DNA from: Petrimonas sulfuriphila
GTDB taxonomy: Bacteria > Bacteroidota > Bacteroidia > Bacteroidales > Dysgonomonadaceae
DNA length: 64,000 nt
Direction: 5' to 3'
Assembly: GCA_038561985.1 (NCBI GenBank)
Contig: CP073276.1
Span: 2,976,001-3,040,000 of the forward strand
The translations under genes were made by a program, and so were the position numbers. The stretch's first letter is position 1. Each line of letters opens with the position of its first letter. Below the pieces are notes generated by a model. That model had not been told where the DNA came from and did not search any database. It saw nothing but the letters and a program-made list of their open reading frames with translations. Positions 1 through 7,941 of the stretch are shown here, in pieces.

Positions 1-1
1 G

Positions 2-193
2 GATATATACTGTTGCCTTCCTATACTCTCTACATTTATGGGACATGTAAAAGTCATGGACACCGAGCATTATCTCCGTCTTACACAAAACATGTATCCG
101 GAAATTATCCAAATGGATGCATCCGTAACTGCCGGACTTGGAAATCTTATTGCAAAATCACTCCTTAAAGTTGATGATCATGGGAACATATAA
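2..193 (+). CDS. Tyrosine recombinase, C-terminal fragment (cut by window edge)
   Basis: An open frame enters from the left edge and stops at 191-193. Its 63 residues match the C-terminal end of a tyrosine recombinase. DIY..LP.LS is followed by MGH and then TEHYLRLT, which places the last conserved histidine and the nucleophilic tyrosine. The upstream Arg and Lys boxes lie outside the window. The reading frame overlaps the start of the next recombinase by about 14-20 bases, so the two are probably translationally coupled. Overlapping recombinase genes are typical of recombinase-in-trio (RIT) elements, and in that reading this would be the middle gene. The family assignment is firm; the RIT role is inferred. 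Confidence 0.75.
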   Translation, partial: DIYCCLPILSTFMGHVKVMDTEHYLRLTQNMYPEIIQMDASVTAGLGNLIAKSLLKVDDHGNI

Positions 194-1205
194 AGATATT
201 GCAGGGTGTATTGAAAAGTATTTTACCGATTACCTGGTAAAAGAGCGCGGCGTCAGCGCCCATACAGTGCGTTCATACCGAGACACTTTCATTCTGCTTC
301 TTGAATATATGAATAAAGAGAAGAAGATCCCGGCGGACAAGTTAGGACTGGATGACATAGACAGGAGTGTGGTACTTTCCTTCCTGGACTGGCTTCAGGA
401 TGTCAAGCGCAACGCCGTTTCCACGCGGAACCAGAGATACGCTACAATAAGATCTTTCTATGAATACATGATGTATGAAGATCCCGTCCATTTATCACAC
501 TGGAAATCAATATGCTCAATACGTATAAAACGAGAGGTGCGAAATAGTGTCAAATATCTGACTGTTGACGGGGTAAAAGCCGTTTTCGAACAGATAGATA
601 CAAATACCCGTGAAGGAAGAAGAAACCTGACCCTATTGTCCTTGATGTATAATCTTGGAGCCAGGGTACAGGAAATTATAGATCTCACACCGCTATCGAT
701 AAGAACAAGCAAGCCCTATGTCATCGAGTTGTTTGGTAAAGGAGCCAAAAAACGATTGGTGCCGATTGATGACAATATGATGAATTTACTTGGAAATTAC
801 TTGAAGGAATACGGCTTGGACAGACCCGGGATGGGTCATCATCCCCTCTTCTTCAATAGCCGGAGGGCTAAGCTTACCAATCCCGGGATTACCTATATTT
901 TGCAAAAATATGCTTCATTGGCACATATTGCATATCCCGATCTGGTCCCGTCAACACCAACTCCGCATACGCTGAGGCACTCAAGGGCAATGCACCTGCT
1001 ACAGGCCGGTGTAAATCTGGTATATATCAGGGATCTTTTGGGGCATGTGTCAATACAGACGACCGAGATTTATGCAAGGGCGGACTCGAAGTTGAAGAGA
1101 GAAGCCTTAGAAAATGCTTTTAGTGATCTTGGAATTACTGAACCGGATGTGAAAAGTTGGGAAAAAGATCCCAAGCTTAAAGCTTTTTTAAAAAGTTTGG
1201 ATTGA
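174..1205 (+). CDS. Tyrosine recombinase / integrase
   Basis: A protein of about 343 residues with a full tyrosine recombinase layout. The N-terminal SAM-like DNA-binding domain (roughly residues 10-100) contains KERGVSAHTVRSYRDT. The catalytic half has the Arg box (GARVQEIIDLT), a Lys-containing beta hairpin (GKGAKKRLVPI), the HTLRHSRAMHLLQAG box, LLGH and TTEIYAR with the tyrosine. The start is at 174 or 180, inside the end of the preceding recombinase gene; a longer frame from 138 would overlap more and is less likely. It probably works with the upstream recombinase in strand exchange of a mobile element. It lies directly beside a truncated IS66, so the site has been hit more than once. 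Confidence 0.85.
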   Translation: MIMGTYKDIAGCIEKYFTDYLVKERGVSAHTVRSYRDTFILLLEYMNKEKKIPADKLGLDDIDRSVVLSFLDWLQDVKRNAVSTRNQRYATIRSFYEYMMYEDPVHLSHWKSICSIRIKREVRNSVKYLTVDGVKAVFEQIDTNTREGRRNLTLLSLMYNLGARVQEIIDLTPLSIRTSKPYVIELFGKGAKKRLVPIDDNMMNLLGNYLKEYGLDRPGMGHHPLFFNSRRAKLTNPGITYILQKYASLAHIAYPDLVPSTPTPHTLRHSRAMHLLQAGVNLVYIRDLLGHVSIQTTEIYARADSKLKREALENAFSDLGITEPDVKSWEKDPKLKAFLKSLD

Positions 1206-1284
1206 AATATTATCAGAAGTAGTTTTAGAAAGTAGCGATTGGATAATACTGATTGTTAATTTACTTCCTTAGGCTACTTTTGAT

Positions 1285-2283
1285 TTAATTAAAGTTGTGA
1301 TAACGCCGGCTATGGGCCATGCATGCCAAAAGTGTGATGTGCTCCGCGTCCTTATACTGGTCATACCCCGCGTACGCGTCAGTTTGGAGCGCGCCGCGGT
1401 ACCCGTCAAGAAATCCGGCGGCGACATCCCCCGAGCGGGATTTTCCGTACCTGAAGCACGCCATGCCTTCCACGGGGGCATGAAACACCCACATGTACCC
1501 CTTGTGCGTGGCACCGGGCTTATCCGAGGTAAGAACAGGTATCGGGGGCTCGTCCACCTGAAGGTAGTCGCGTTTCATTATTTCATGGATCAGTGTATCG
1601 TGTAACGGCTCAAGCAAGCGGCAGACGGCGGCGTACCAGCCCTTGAGCGTCGACTCGGCAACCGGTATCTTTTGCCGCTTGAATATCTCGGCCTGGCGAT
1701 AGAACGGGAGGTGATCGATGAATTTGCTCGCGCAGATATGGGAGAGAATGCCCGCCCCGGCATTTCCTTTCACGATGGGCAACGAGGGCATGGGGGCTAC
1801 AGTAACGCAGCCTTCACCTTCCGTGCCCGGCACCACGTACTTGGGACGGATAATAACCCGCACGTAAACGTCGGCGGGCTTGTACTCCAGCAGCTCGGTG
1901 ACAGACTCCCCTATCTTGACGGCTCCATCGGGGATAAGGTCAGGTTCAATCACCTCCTCTTCCCGTCGCAGGTGCTCGGGAAGACGGCTCCGGACAGGCT
2001 TTTCGCGTGTCTTTTCGCGTTCGTAAGTGATGGTTTCCTTGTTCGCTTCCGCTTTTGGCTGAATATCGCGAAGTGAATCCCGCGTGCCGGCAAAGAGGTC
2101 CAATTGCCCGTCATCGGTTTTTTCCGACCTGAAGCGTTCACTTCTCACACCGTAAAGCATCCGTTTTAGCTCGGAGAGTTGAAACCTCAGGTATTCGCAA
2201 TCGGACTTGATGGACAGCAATTCGTTATATTCCCCGCGGGAAATAACAACCTGGTCATTCAATTCCGTATTGCTTGTTTTCAT
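1285..2283 (-). pseudogene. IS66 transposase TnpC, C-terminally truncated
   Basis: About 332 residues, against about 500 or more for full-length IS66 transposases. The N-terminus carries the helical leucine-rich region and the KRMLYGVRSERF segment typical of the family. The DDE domain shows the first Asp in LQVDEPPIPVL and the second in LQTDAYAGYD. The catalytic Glu and the C-terminal domain are gone. The last family-like residues are LACMAHSRRY, followed by HNFN and a stop from unrelated sequence. I start at 2283 (MKTSNTEL) rather than at the upstream in-frame ATG at 2322. The protein should be inactive. Confidence 0.85.
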
Positions 2284-2334
2284 GGTGTAAAGATACAACT
2301 TATCAATGAGATGAACAAGCACGAAAGTCTTTAT

Positions 2335-2697
2335 TCACGCGGTTTTTGGAGCAATATTGAATCTTTTCCGGCGGGTGGTTTTTTCCATGGAAATACCCTC
2401 GACCATCATGACCAAATCGCGCCAAAGAATACTGCATCCCTTGCCGGAAGAATGGACGCGGGGAAGGGAAAAGCGGCCGCTTTCCAGGCGCTTGTGGTAC
2501 AGCACGAGCCCGCCCCGTTCCCAATGGAGCAGCTTGATGGTCGTCCTGGACCTGTTGACAAAGATGAACACTTCCCCGCCTAACGGGTCGCGTCCCAATT
2601 CCGATGAGACAAGCCCGCATAAACTGTCAAATCCTTTACGCAGGTCGGTGGGTGAGAGGCAGAGGTAAAAACGCTGGGATTCGTTAAGTGAGAACAT
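2335..2697 (-). CDS. tnpB: IS66-family accessory protein TnpB
   Basis: 120 residues with the IS66 Orf2/TnpB pattern: a start near MFSLNESQRFYLC, then PTDLRKGFDSLCGLV, the FVNRSRTTIKLLHWE segment, and a basic tail. TnpB is needed for transposition of full IS66 elements, but its biochemical role is not settled. The gene sits between tnpA and tnpC, 11 bases from tnpA, and looks intact although the element is truncated. Confidence 0.9.
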   Translation of the reverse strand: MFSLNESQRFYLCLSPTDLRKGFDSLCGLVSSELGRDPLGGEVFIFVNRSRTTIKLLHWERGGLVLYHKRLESGRFSLPRVHSSGKGCSILWRDLVMMVEGISMEKTTRRKRFNIAPKTA

Positions 2698-2708
2698 CGT
2701 CCGGGAAA

Positions 2709-3059
2709 TTAAAAAGTGAGCAGTTCCCCGAGTAGCGTGATGTCGGTTACCCCCTCGTCCACGCGAAGAGTTACCCCGCCGGGATAGGCGATCTCGAACC
2801 GGGGCATCCGCCGGGAGGACGGCTTGCCGATAACAGTTACCGGCTGCAAGAGGGATGGCTCCTTTGCAGGGGGTGTTTTTGAGGCTTCATGTTCCGGATG
2901 GACTTCAAGATACAATTTTCTCCATTTGTAAAACTGCCATTCACTCATGTTTTTGGACCGGTAAAAATCCGTGGCCCGCTGACCACTTTGAAAGTACTCT
3001 TCGATCAGGGAAAACGCTTCGTGTTGAGTAAAACGACGATTCATTTTGTTAGTGTTCAT
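2709..3059 (-). CDS. tnpA: IS66-family accessory protein TnpA (helix-turn-helix)
   Basis: About 116 residues from MNTNKMNRRF. The N-terminal half has the SLIEEYFQSGQRATDFYR and WQFYKWRKLY helices of a transposase-type helix-turn-helix, as in the IS66 Orf1 family. The C-terminal part (FEIAYPGGVTLRVDE) is the usual small beta region. The frame is open upstream to 3095, but the ATG at 3059 fits family length better. It is the first gene inside the GTAA end of the element. Confidence 0.8.
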   Translation of the reverse strand: MNTNKMNRRFTQHEAFSLIEEYFQSGQRATDFYRSKNMSEWQFYKWRKLYLEVHPEHEASKTPPAKEPSLLQPVTVIGKPSSRRMPRFEIAYPGGVTLRVDEGVTDITLLGELLTF

Positions 3060-3119
3060 CTTTTTTTGACAAAGATCACGGTTTAATCGAAGCAATCCAA
3101 TACGCCTATGACCGACGGC

Positions 3120-3311
3120 TTACAGTATATCTTCTTTATGCCTTTGTTGTTCTATTAGAAACGGTTGGTTCTGAATAGGTGGCATACCAGAAGTTATAAT
3201 CGACTTCCGTATTCGCTCTTTGAGTATATCTTTTATTTCCTGACCATTCATCACGGATGTCCAGAAAATAAATAAAAGAGAAAATAGTAAAAAAGCCTTG
3301 CAACATTTCAT
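3120..3311 (-). pseudogene. Secreted protein gene cut by IS66, stop supplied by the IS end
   Basis: Only 63 codons remain. The N-terminus (MKCCKAFLLFSLLFIFWTS) is a clear signal peptide, followed by about 40 residues of unrecognised mature sequence. The coding strand runs into the IS66 terminus at 3123: the IS GTAA completes a CTG codon and then supplies TAA. The rest of the gene is not found on the other side of the IS. It lies downstream of the 3481 propeller gene on the same strand and was probably the last gene of that transcription unit. I do not recognise the family. Confidence 0.7.
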
Positions 3312-3480
3312 TTAACTATCAAACCTCGACTTATCAATATCCTTTCTTTCTTTTCTCGAATAAGCACCAAAACAATAGGAGAATGTTGATTTGAAGAATG
3401 GAGTATCGACAAATTCTTGTATTCTAAAGTTCTGGTTGTCGTGTTTAATTATCAATATTTATTTAATTTTCGATTGTAAA

Positions 3481-4536
3481 CTACAATTCTATAGCGAATT
3501 TATAGATACTTGTATCTGCTTCATCATCTGAAAAAAGTCCCAAAAAGTATCTGTCATAAGGATCAACATCAAAAGCAACAAGTGGCTGGTCTGCCTGAAT
3601 TGTTGAGACATGGTTCAAATCCCAATCAAAAACAAATATTTTTGAATTTTTTCTTTTGTCTTTATCAAGACCTATTTCACTTCGGTTCCACAAGCAATAG
3701 AAATAATTATCAGATCCCACCACGTTTAGAAAGAACAACTCTGCACCATCCGAAAATTTCTGTAGTTCTGCATTCTCAAGAACCGGTTCTATAAATTCTT
3801 TTCCGATTTGTATATCTTTAAGGATATTACCGTTAAGATCGAATATGGCTATTCTATTGAAATATGTCAACGCGCAAACCACTATGGCTTTCTCTTTATT
3901 GGCCAGAATGGTATTTCTGTATAGATGAGTAACATCCTCATCATATTTTCTCTTGGTCACAGGATAATATTGTATCCATTCTTTAGTGGATGTTTGTTTA
4001 TCCCATTTAAAATAAAGACCTTTATTAAAAGGTACAAGACTATTTGCGAAATAAAGAGTGTCTGAGATTTTATTCAGATTGATACTTGGCCAAAGAGAAT
4101 CCGGCATCATTTCTTTTTCTATTATATACCTTTTCTTCTCAGAATTATAACCAATATATATAAGGCTTCTCCTGTTCAGATCGAGAAGTTCTACATCACC
4201 TTTTTTCGAAAGACCCTTCAGAAAAAGCGGAAAATCCACGCTCTCGGGCCCTTGGCCCCTATCTCCCAATTCTGCAACTCGTTCGAAGTTTTTTGATGAT
4301 AAAACTGTGACTGGACTATTATTTCTCTGGGATGTAAGAAAGACGAGAGAGTCCGTGATATGCATATCAAAAAATTGCTGCATATCTTCTTCGAAAACCA
4401 ATTTCCCTGTACTTAATTCCGTTTCTTTTTCGTCTATTATCTGAATTAAATGACTGGGCATTTCTTTTTTATCTTTACAGGAAAAGACAAAACAAAAAAG
4501 GATGAGAAATATTATAGATAGGATATTTAATTTCAT
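3481..4536 (-). CDS. BF3164-type (TolB-like) propeller lipoprotein
   Basis: About 351 residues from MKLNILSIIF. A lipoprotein signal ends in FCFVFSC, so the mature protein should be lipid-anchored in the cell envelope. The mature part has repeated beta-rich segments, and the signature DRGQGPESVDFPLF resembles the G.RGQGP.E.. element of Bacteroidetes 6-bladed propeller lipoproteins of the BF3164 / TolB-like group. These have no defined function. It follows the NVEALA gene at 4767 after a 230-base gap with a hairpin, which repeats the peptide-then-propeller order seen elsewhere in the cluster. The frame opens 12 codons earlier, but the signal peptide decides the start. Confidence 0.75.
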   Translation of the reverse strand: MKLNILSIIFLILFCFVFSCKDKKEMPSHLIQIIDEKETELSTGKLVFEEDMQQFFDMHITDSLVFLTSQRNNSPVTVLSSKNFERVAELGDRGQGPESVDFPLFLKGLSKKGDVELLDLNRRSLIYIGYNSEKKRYIIEKEMMPDSLWPSINLNKISDTLYFANSLVPFNKGLYFKWDKQTSTKEWIQYYPVTKRKYDEDVTHLYRNTILANKEKAIVVCALTYFNRIAIFDLNGNILKDIQIGKEFIEPVLENAELQKFSDGAELFFLNVVGSDNYFYCLWNRSEIGLDKDKRKNSKIFVFDWDLNHVSTIQADQPLVAFDVDPYDRYFLGLFSDDEADTSIYKFAIEL

Positions 4537-4608
4537 AATAAATTTGTATTTAACAAGATAAGAGTATCTCAAAATAGGACTCAGTTCCGTTTATGCTTCC
4601 AACTATGA

Positions 4609-4632
4609 AACAAAGGGGTTTCCGCCTTTGTT
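4609..4632 (-). terminator. Hairpin between NVEALA gene and propeller gene
   Basis: An 8-bp perfect inverted repeat, AACAAAGG (4609-4616) with CCTTTGTT (4625-4632), has an 8-base loop that can pair further. On the minus strand it lies after the NVEALA stop and before the propeller start. The 3' flank is not strongly U-rich, so it may be an attenuator or RNA-stability element rather than a full terminator. Comparable hairpins sit at 13490 and 17100 after the other NVEALA genes. Confidence 0.4.
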
Positions 4633-4766
4633 GAAAATAGCTCGGTAGAAAAGGAAATTCTTTATAGATTAATAATCCGAGAACTAAAATCTTTTAAAGA
4701 CAGATACTGGGCTCTTATTTTGCGACACCCTTATCAATTAAGAATAATTAATTAGTTGATTCTCTA

Positions 4767-5054
4767 CTAATAACGAGTACAAGTTGAGCTGCTACTTATG
4801 TTATTGCAGATAGAATAAGAACAACCTTGGCAACGCCAAAGAAAAGTCCCACTCCAAACATCACTTGCGATATCTGCATAACGACAACTAATAGTAATCG
4901 GTCCTCCAGGGTTTTCATTCTGTGCCAATGCTTCCACATTGGCTAATGCTAAATCCGAAAGACCAGTGTCACTTTTCATACTTTGGTTCACTCCATAACC
5001 TGCGGTTAGAAGAAGTGCAAGGGCAAATATACCCGATAAAAATTTCTTTCTCAT
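4767..5054 (-). CDS. NVEALA-family secreted small protein
   Basis: 95 residues. Residues 1-22 are a signal peptide or membrane helix (RKKFLSGIFALALLLTAGYG). Residues 32-44 read LSDLALANVEALA, the motif that names the Bacteroidetes NVEALA family (function unknown). The remaining part is about 50 residues with five cysteines in the last half and little similarity to the other NVEALA proteins here. The first 44 residues are nearly the same as those of the 17136 protein, so the N-terminus behaves like a conserved leader and the C-terminus like a variable cargo. The gene has its own tandem-repeat operator about 140 bases upstream and is followed by a propeller lipoprotein. Confidence 0.85.
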   Translation of the reverse strand: MRKKFLSGIFALALLLTAGYGVNQSMKSDTGLSDLALANVEALAQNENPGGPITISCRYADIASDVWSGTFLWRCQGCSYSICNNISSSSTCTRY

Positions 5055-5193
5055 GATTAAATGTTTTAATAAATAGTTATTTGTGATTCCTCTCTCATAA
5101 GGAATTTTCTTTCATGTCTTCTCTTGGTTTTATTACTTATCTCTTTAAGATTCATGTAAGATGCCAAAATATATTGAAATATCCTACTTTCCT

Positions 5194-5213
5194 AACTCAT
5201 TTATAACTCATTT
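5194..5213 (-). promoter_or_regulatory. Operator copy 1: 11-bp-phased direct repeat, with candidate -7 box
   Basis: Two copies of AACTCATTT start at 5194 and 5205, exactly 11 bases apart (plus-strand reading). The same core recurs at 13983, 19778 and 34055. It lies 140 bases upstream of the NVEALA start on the minus strand. A near-consensus Bacteroidetes -7 element, TATATTTTG, is at 5173-5165 on the minus strand, about 20 bases downstream of the repeat. The segment GGCATCTT that follows is shared with copy 2. Direct repeats with an 11-bp step are what OmpR/PhoB-type winged helices bind. The rest of 5055-5380 is AT-rich and I see no gene in it. Confidence 0.65.
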
Positions 5214-5380
5214 TTTGTATTTATTTGAGGATGAATTGATTGTATTGATCTACATTGCCCAACTAAAAAAAAGTTTCAATTGGATACACTTCACTCAGAA
5301 TTTAACTAACAAGTAAACAGGAAAATAGTTACTCAACTCAGAATAAATTGTTAAGATTCTGCCTCAATTCTGTTTCGTGC

Positions 5381-6268
5381 TTATTCTATACTCTTCATGA
5401 ACCGATTCCATCTGAATGTATTAGAATAGGGACTCATCGATTTCCATACCAGTGATGCTTTTCCCACGATCAGGTCGTCGGGAAGCAGTCCCCAGTAACG
5501 GGAATCCTGCGAATTTTCCACCTTATCGCCTCCCATAAAATAATAATTGTGGGAGAATGTATAGACCTGCAAAGGCTTTCCGTTATCCCGTAACGAGTCG
5601 TTTTCGAACGGAAGGGAATAGCCTTTTTCCCACTCGATGATTTTTTTATAGAGCAACGCGTTTGCCTTGTCCAGTATAATATGGTCTCCTTTCTTAGGAA
5701 TATATATCGGTCCGAAATCTTTGATATTCCAATTCAATATAGTGTCCCAGGGTAAAGTATTGTACACGCCTTCCGGAAATGCGTCTTTCGGCTTGCCGCT
5801 TAAAGCCAATTGCTCCTGATAGTTCCCCAGCCGCTTCGACGTATCGGAGTTCAGGGTATAGATGCCGTTCACAATCCGTAGGGTATCCCCGGGAAGGCCG
5901 ATACAGCGTTTGATAAAGTATTTTGACATGTTCATCTCGATCTTATCCCATGTATTGGGATGGGGGATATGAAAAACGACCACATCGTTATTCTTAATAT
6001 GGGTGTAACCCGGCATGCGTTTAATTTTTACCTGCTTTCCTTCCACCGCATCGAACAGGTTGAACAACCTTGCCCCGTATGCTAATTTGTTTACCAACAC
6101 ATAATCACCCGGTACAATGGCGGGTTCCATAGAATCCGTGGGTATCTTATAGGAGCCAAAGACAAACACACGTAATAATATAAAACCGAATACTACAATG
6201 GAAGTATAATAAAACAGATTGAGGACGGTATTTCCGATCTTGCGGATTATTTTATTTTTATTGTTCAT
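5381..6268 (-). CDS. lepB: Signal peptidase I
   Basis: 295 residues. One N-terminal membrane helix (about 19-37) is followed by the S26 peptidase boxes: PTDSMEPAIVPGDYVLVNK with catalytic Ser46, then YFIKRCIGLPGDTLRI with the general-base Lys120, and the late GGDKVENSQDSRYWGLLP box. A large insertion lies between boxes, as is usual in Bacteroidetes. It should cut signal peptides on the outer face of the inner membrane. Its start overlaps the end of the O-antigen-ligase-like gene by 11 bases, so the two are co-translated. Being inside an accessory cluster of secreted proteins, it may be dedicated to them rather than the housekeeping enzyme; that is inference. Confidence 0.9.
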   Translation of the reverse strand: MNNKNKIIRKIGNTVLNLFYYTSIVVFGFILLRVFVFGSYKIPTDSMEPAIVPGDYVLVNKLAYGARLFNLFDAVEGKQVKIKRMPGYTHIKNNDVVVFHIPHPNTWDKIEMNMSKYFIKRCIGLPGDTLRIVNGIYTLNSDTSKRLGNYQEQLALSGKPKDAFPEGVYNTLPWDTILNWNIKDFGPIYIPKKGDHIILDKANALLYKKIIEWEKGYSLPFENDSLRDNGKPLQVYTFSHNYYFMGGDKVENSQDSRYWGLLPDDLIVGKASLVWKSMSPYSNTFRWNRFMKSIE

Positions 6269-7910
6269 TCATTGCCTCCTTTTCTTTCAATATCTTTTTT
6301 ACTTCATCGCGCATTTCCCTGATAGCCATGGAGTGGACTTTGGGTTCCTTTTCAAGGACAGCAAAGGCAGACCGCTGCATCTTTTCCGGTTGATAGTTGA
6401 GCGAATCAGCATACAATTTTGTGAGTAAGTAGTAAGGATAAATTCGTTCTGGAAGCAGCCATATAGAGTTTATGTAGCAATCTTCAGCTTTACTATACTC
6501 TCCCATTTCCTGGTAATTACGTCCTTTTACATTGTAAAACATTGGATCACAACTTTTCTCAAGCCCCCGGTTGAAAATGCTGTCAGCATCTTCCCGTTGA
6601 CCTATGGCGTTCAGTATTATTCCACATTCAAAGACGAATTTCGGCTCGTAATTCAGTACCGGATATAACTGTTCATAATTGTTTGCCATGTTTTCGTATG
6701 CTTTCATGGCGTAAAAAGGCTGAAGTTTCTTCCACTCCTTTTTTGCCTGATAGAATATCTTTTGCCTGGAGGCCGTGATAACAGAAACAGAGCACAAAGC
6801 TCCCAACAGTAGAATGAAAACGACTATTTTTTTCCAACCGTGCCGGTAAATTCGATTATTACTGTCTGTTTCTCCTGTGCAAGCAGTTCCCAACAATACC
6901 CAAACAACCGGAAATTGCCACAACTGATAGGGATAGGAGGCAAAAGCAAATACCGATAGGGTTACAAAACTACCGGCCGCTCCGATCAGTTTGTTTTGTA
7001 TGCCTGATTTGATGATCAGATAGGAAAGTATCAGAAACAGGATAAAGCCCAACAGCCCTTGTTCCAGAAATATCTGCAAATATTCATTGAAAGCATATTC
7101 CGGACTCCCCGCCACTAATTTTTCTGTATCGGATCCATTGCCATTCTTGAAATATTCCATTTGCGCTTTAGCATAGGCGGCAGGGAAGCCTCCTATTCCG
7201 GGTCCTTTCACCGGGGATTCCTGTATGGACAGGGCGGTGATCTTCCACATAAACAGGCGTCCGTCCGCCGAGTCTTTCTTAAGATGGTAAATACTAAAGA
7301 TGATTACCCCCAGAAACAGAGTTAAAATAGTTATGGCAATGATGCATTTTCCTTTATGACGCTTCCAGAGCAATCGTAACCTTGCAATAAACCGTTTGTC
7401 TGACAGCAGTACGAACAGGCATCCAGCCATGGCTGCGATCCAGGCAGTGCGGCTCAATGTAGCGGGAAATACTATCAGGCAAATAGTCCCGACAAGTAGA
7501 AAAAGATAACCGATATATTTGTTTTTATATCTATATGTCAACCAATAATGTAGTACTAAGGGAAACATTAATGCAATGAATCCTCCGTATGGTCCTGGAT
7601 TATAAAAAGAACCGGTGGTTTTAAAAAGAGAATGTCTTGAAGGAAAATAATCGTATAACTGTCCCAGTCCCCATATAGCTTCAACTGCTCCCCAGATCAG
7701 TAGTGCGGCCAACACCAACATCTTGCATTTGGGGAAGAAACGGTATATGATTTTTAGGATAAACCAAAGGAGCACTATCTGAATAAAAAACAGGAAAAAC
7801 TCAGGGGAAAGATTTTTTTCATATTGATAAGTTGCCAATACTATACCGGTGAATAACAATATTATTATATCACTTATTATAGATCTGTTTATTTTATTTT
7901 GTAGATACAT
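6258..7910 (-). CDS. O-antigen-ligase-like membrane protein with C-terminal TPR region
   Basis: 550 residues. Roughly residues 1-375 hold about ten or more hydrophobic helices with the Wzy_C / O-antigen ligase signature region (GRLFMWKITALSIQESP, GPGIGGFP, then FNEYLQIFLEQGLLGF in the main periplasmic loop). The usual His before NEYLQ is Phe here. Residues about 390-540 form TPR-like helical repeats (CGIILNAIGQREDADSIFNRG, YNVKGRNYQEMGEYSKAE). Family members move glycans onto lipid or protein acceptors in the periplasm. It is coupled to lepB downstream by an 11-base overlap. An IS4 element sits 31 bases upstream of its start codon and may have separated it from its promoter or placed it under a new one. 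Confidence 0.75.
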   Translation of the reverse strand: MYLQNKINRSIISDIIILLFTGIVLATYQYEKNLSPEFFLFFIQIVLLWFILKIIYRFFPKCKMLVLAALLIWGAVEAIWGLGQLYDYFPSRHSLFKTTGSFYNPGPYGGFIALMFPLVLHYWLTYRYKNKYIGYLFLLVGTICLIVFPATLSRTAWIAAMAGCLFVLLSDKRFIARLRLLWKRHKGKCIIAITILTLFLGVIIFSIYHLKKDSADGRLFMWKITALSIQESPVKGPGIGGFPAAYAKAQMEYFKNGNGSDTEKLVAGSPEYAFNEYLQIFLEQGLLGFILFLILSYLIIKSGIQNKLIGAAGSFVTLSVFAFASYPYQLWQFPVVWVLLGTACTGETDSNNRIYRHGWKKIVVFILLLGALCSVSVITASRQKIFYQAKKEWKKLQPFYAMKAYENMANNYEQLYPVLNYEPKFVFECGIILNAIGQREDADSIFNRGLEKSCDPMFYNVKGRNYQEMGEYSKAEDCYINSIWLLPERIYPYYLLTKLYADSLNYQPEKMQRSAFAVLEKEPKVHSMAIREMRDEVKKILKEKEAMNEQ

Positions 7911-7941
7911 TAAAGTTGTGTCGGGAATAATTTAATACAAT

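Larger units (their letters stand above)
1..1205 (+). mobile_element. Possible right part of a recombinase-in-trio (RIT) element
   Basis: Two different tyrosine recombinase genes overlap in the same direction, which is the gene arrangement known for RIT elements (three overlapping recombinases). The third gene would lie left of the window. Downstream of 1205 there are only about 90 AT-rich bases before the broken IS66 begins. They contain a short inverted pair (AAAGTAGC near 1231, GCTACTTT near 1273) but no convincing terminal repeat. An ordinary integrase cluster of a conjugative element is the main alternative. Confidence 0.4.
1295..3123 (-). mobile_element. IS66-family element, truncated at its transposase end
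   Basis: The three IS66 genes tnpA, tnpB and tnpC lie in order on the minus strand. The outer left end reads GTAAGCCGTCGGTCATAGGC on the minus strand from position 3123 inward. A terminal GTAA is the known IS66-family end signature. The other end is missing: tnpC loses homology near 1295 and the sequence runs into AT-rich DNA beside the recombinases. The element therefore inserted into a host gene (see 3120-3311) and later lost its right end by deletion or recombination. It cannot move on its own. Confidence 0.85.

Noticed and set aside
1672-2076. Plus-strand frames over the IS66 transposase
   Set aside because: The IS66 genes on the minus strand explain the coding bias.
4767-5054. NVEALA gene as a RiPP or double-glycine bacteriocin precursor
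   Set aside because: There is a Sec-type signal helix, no C39 peptidase exporter and no RiPP-modifying enzyme in the cluster.
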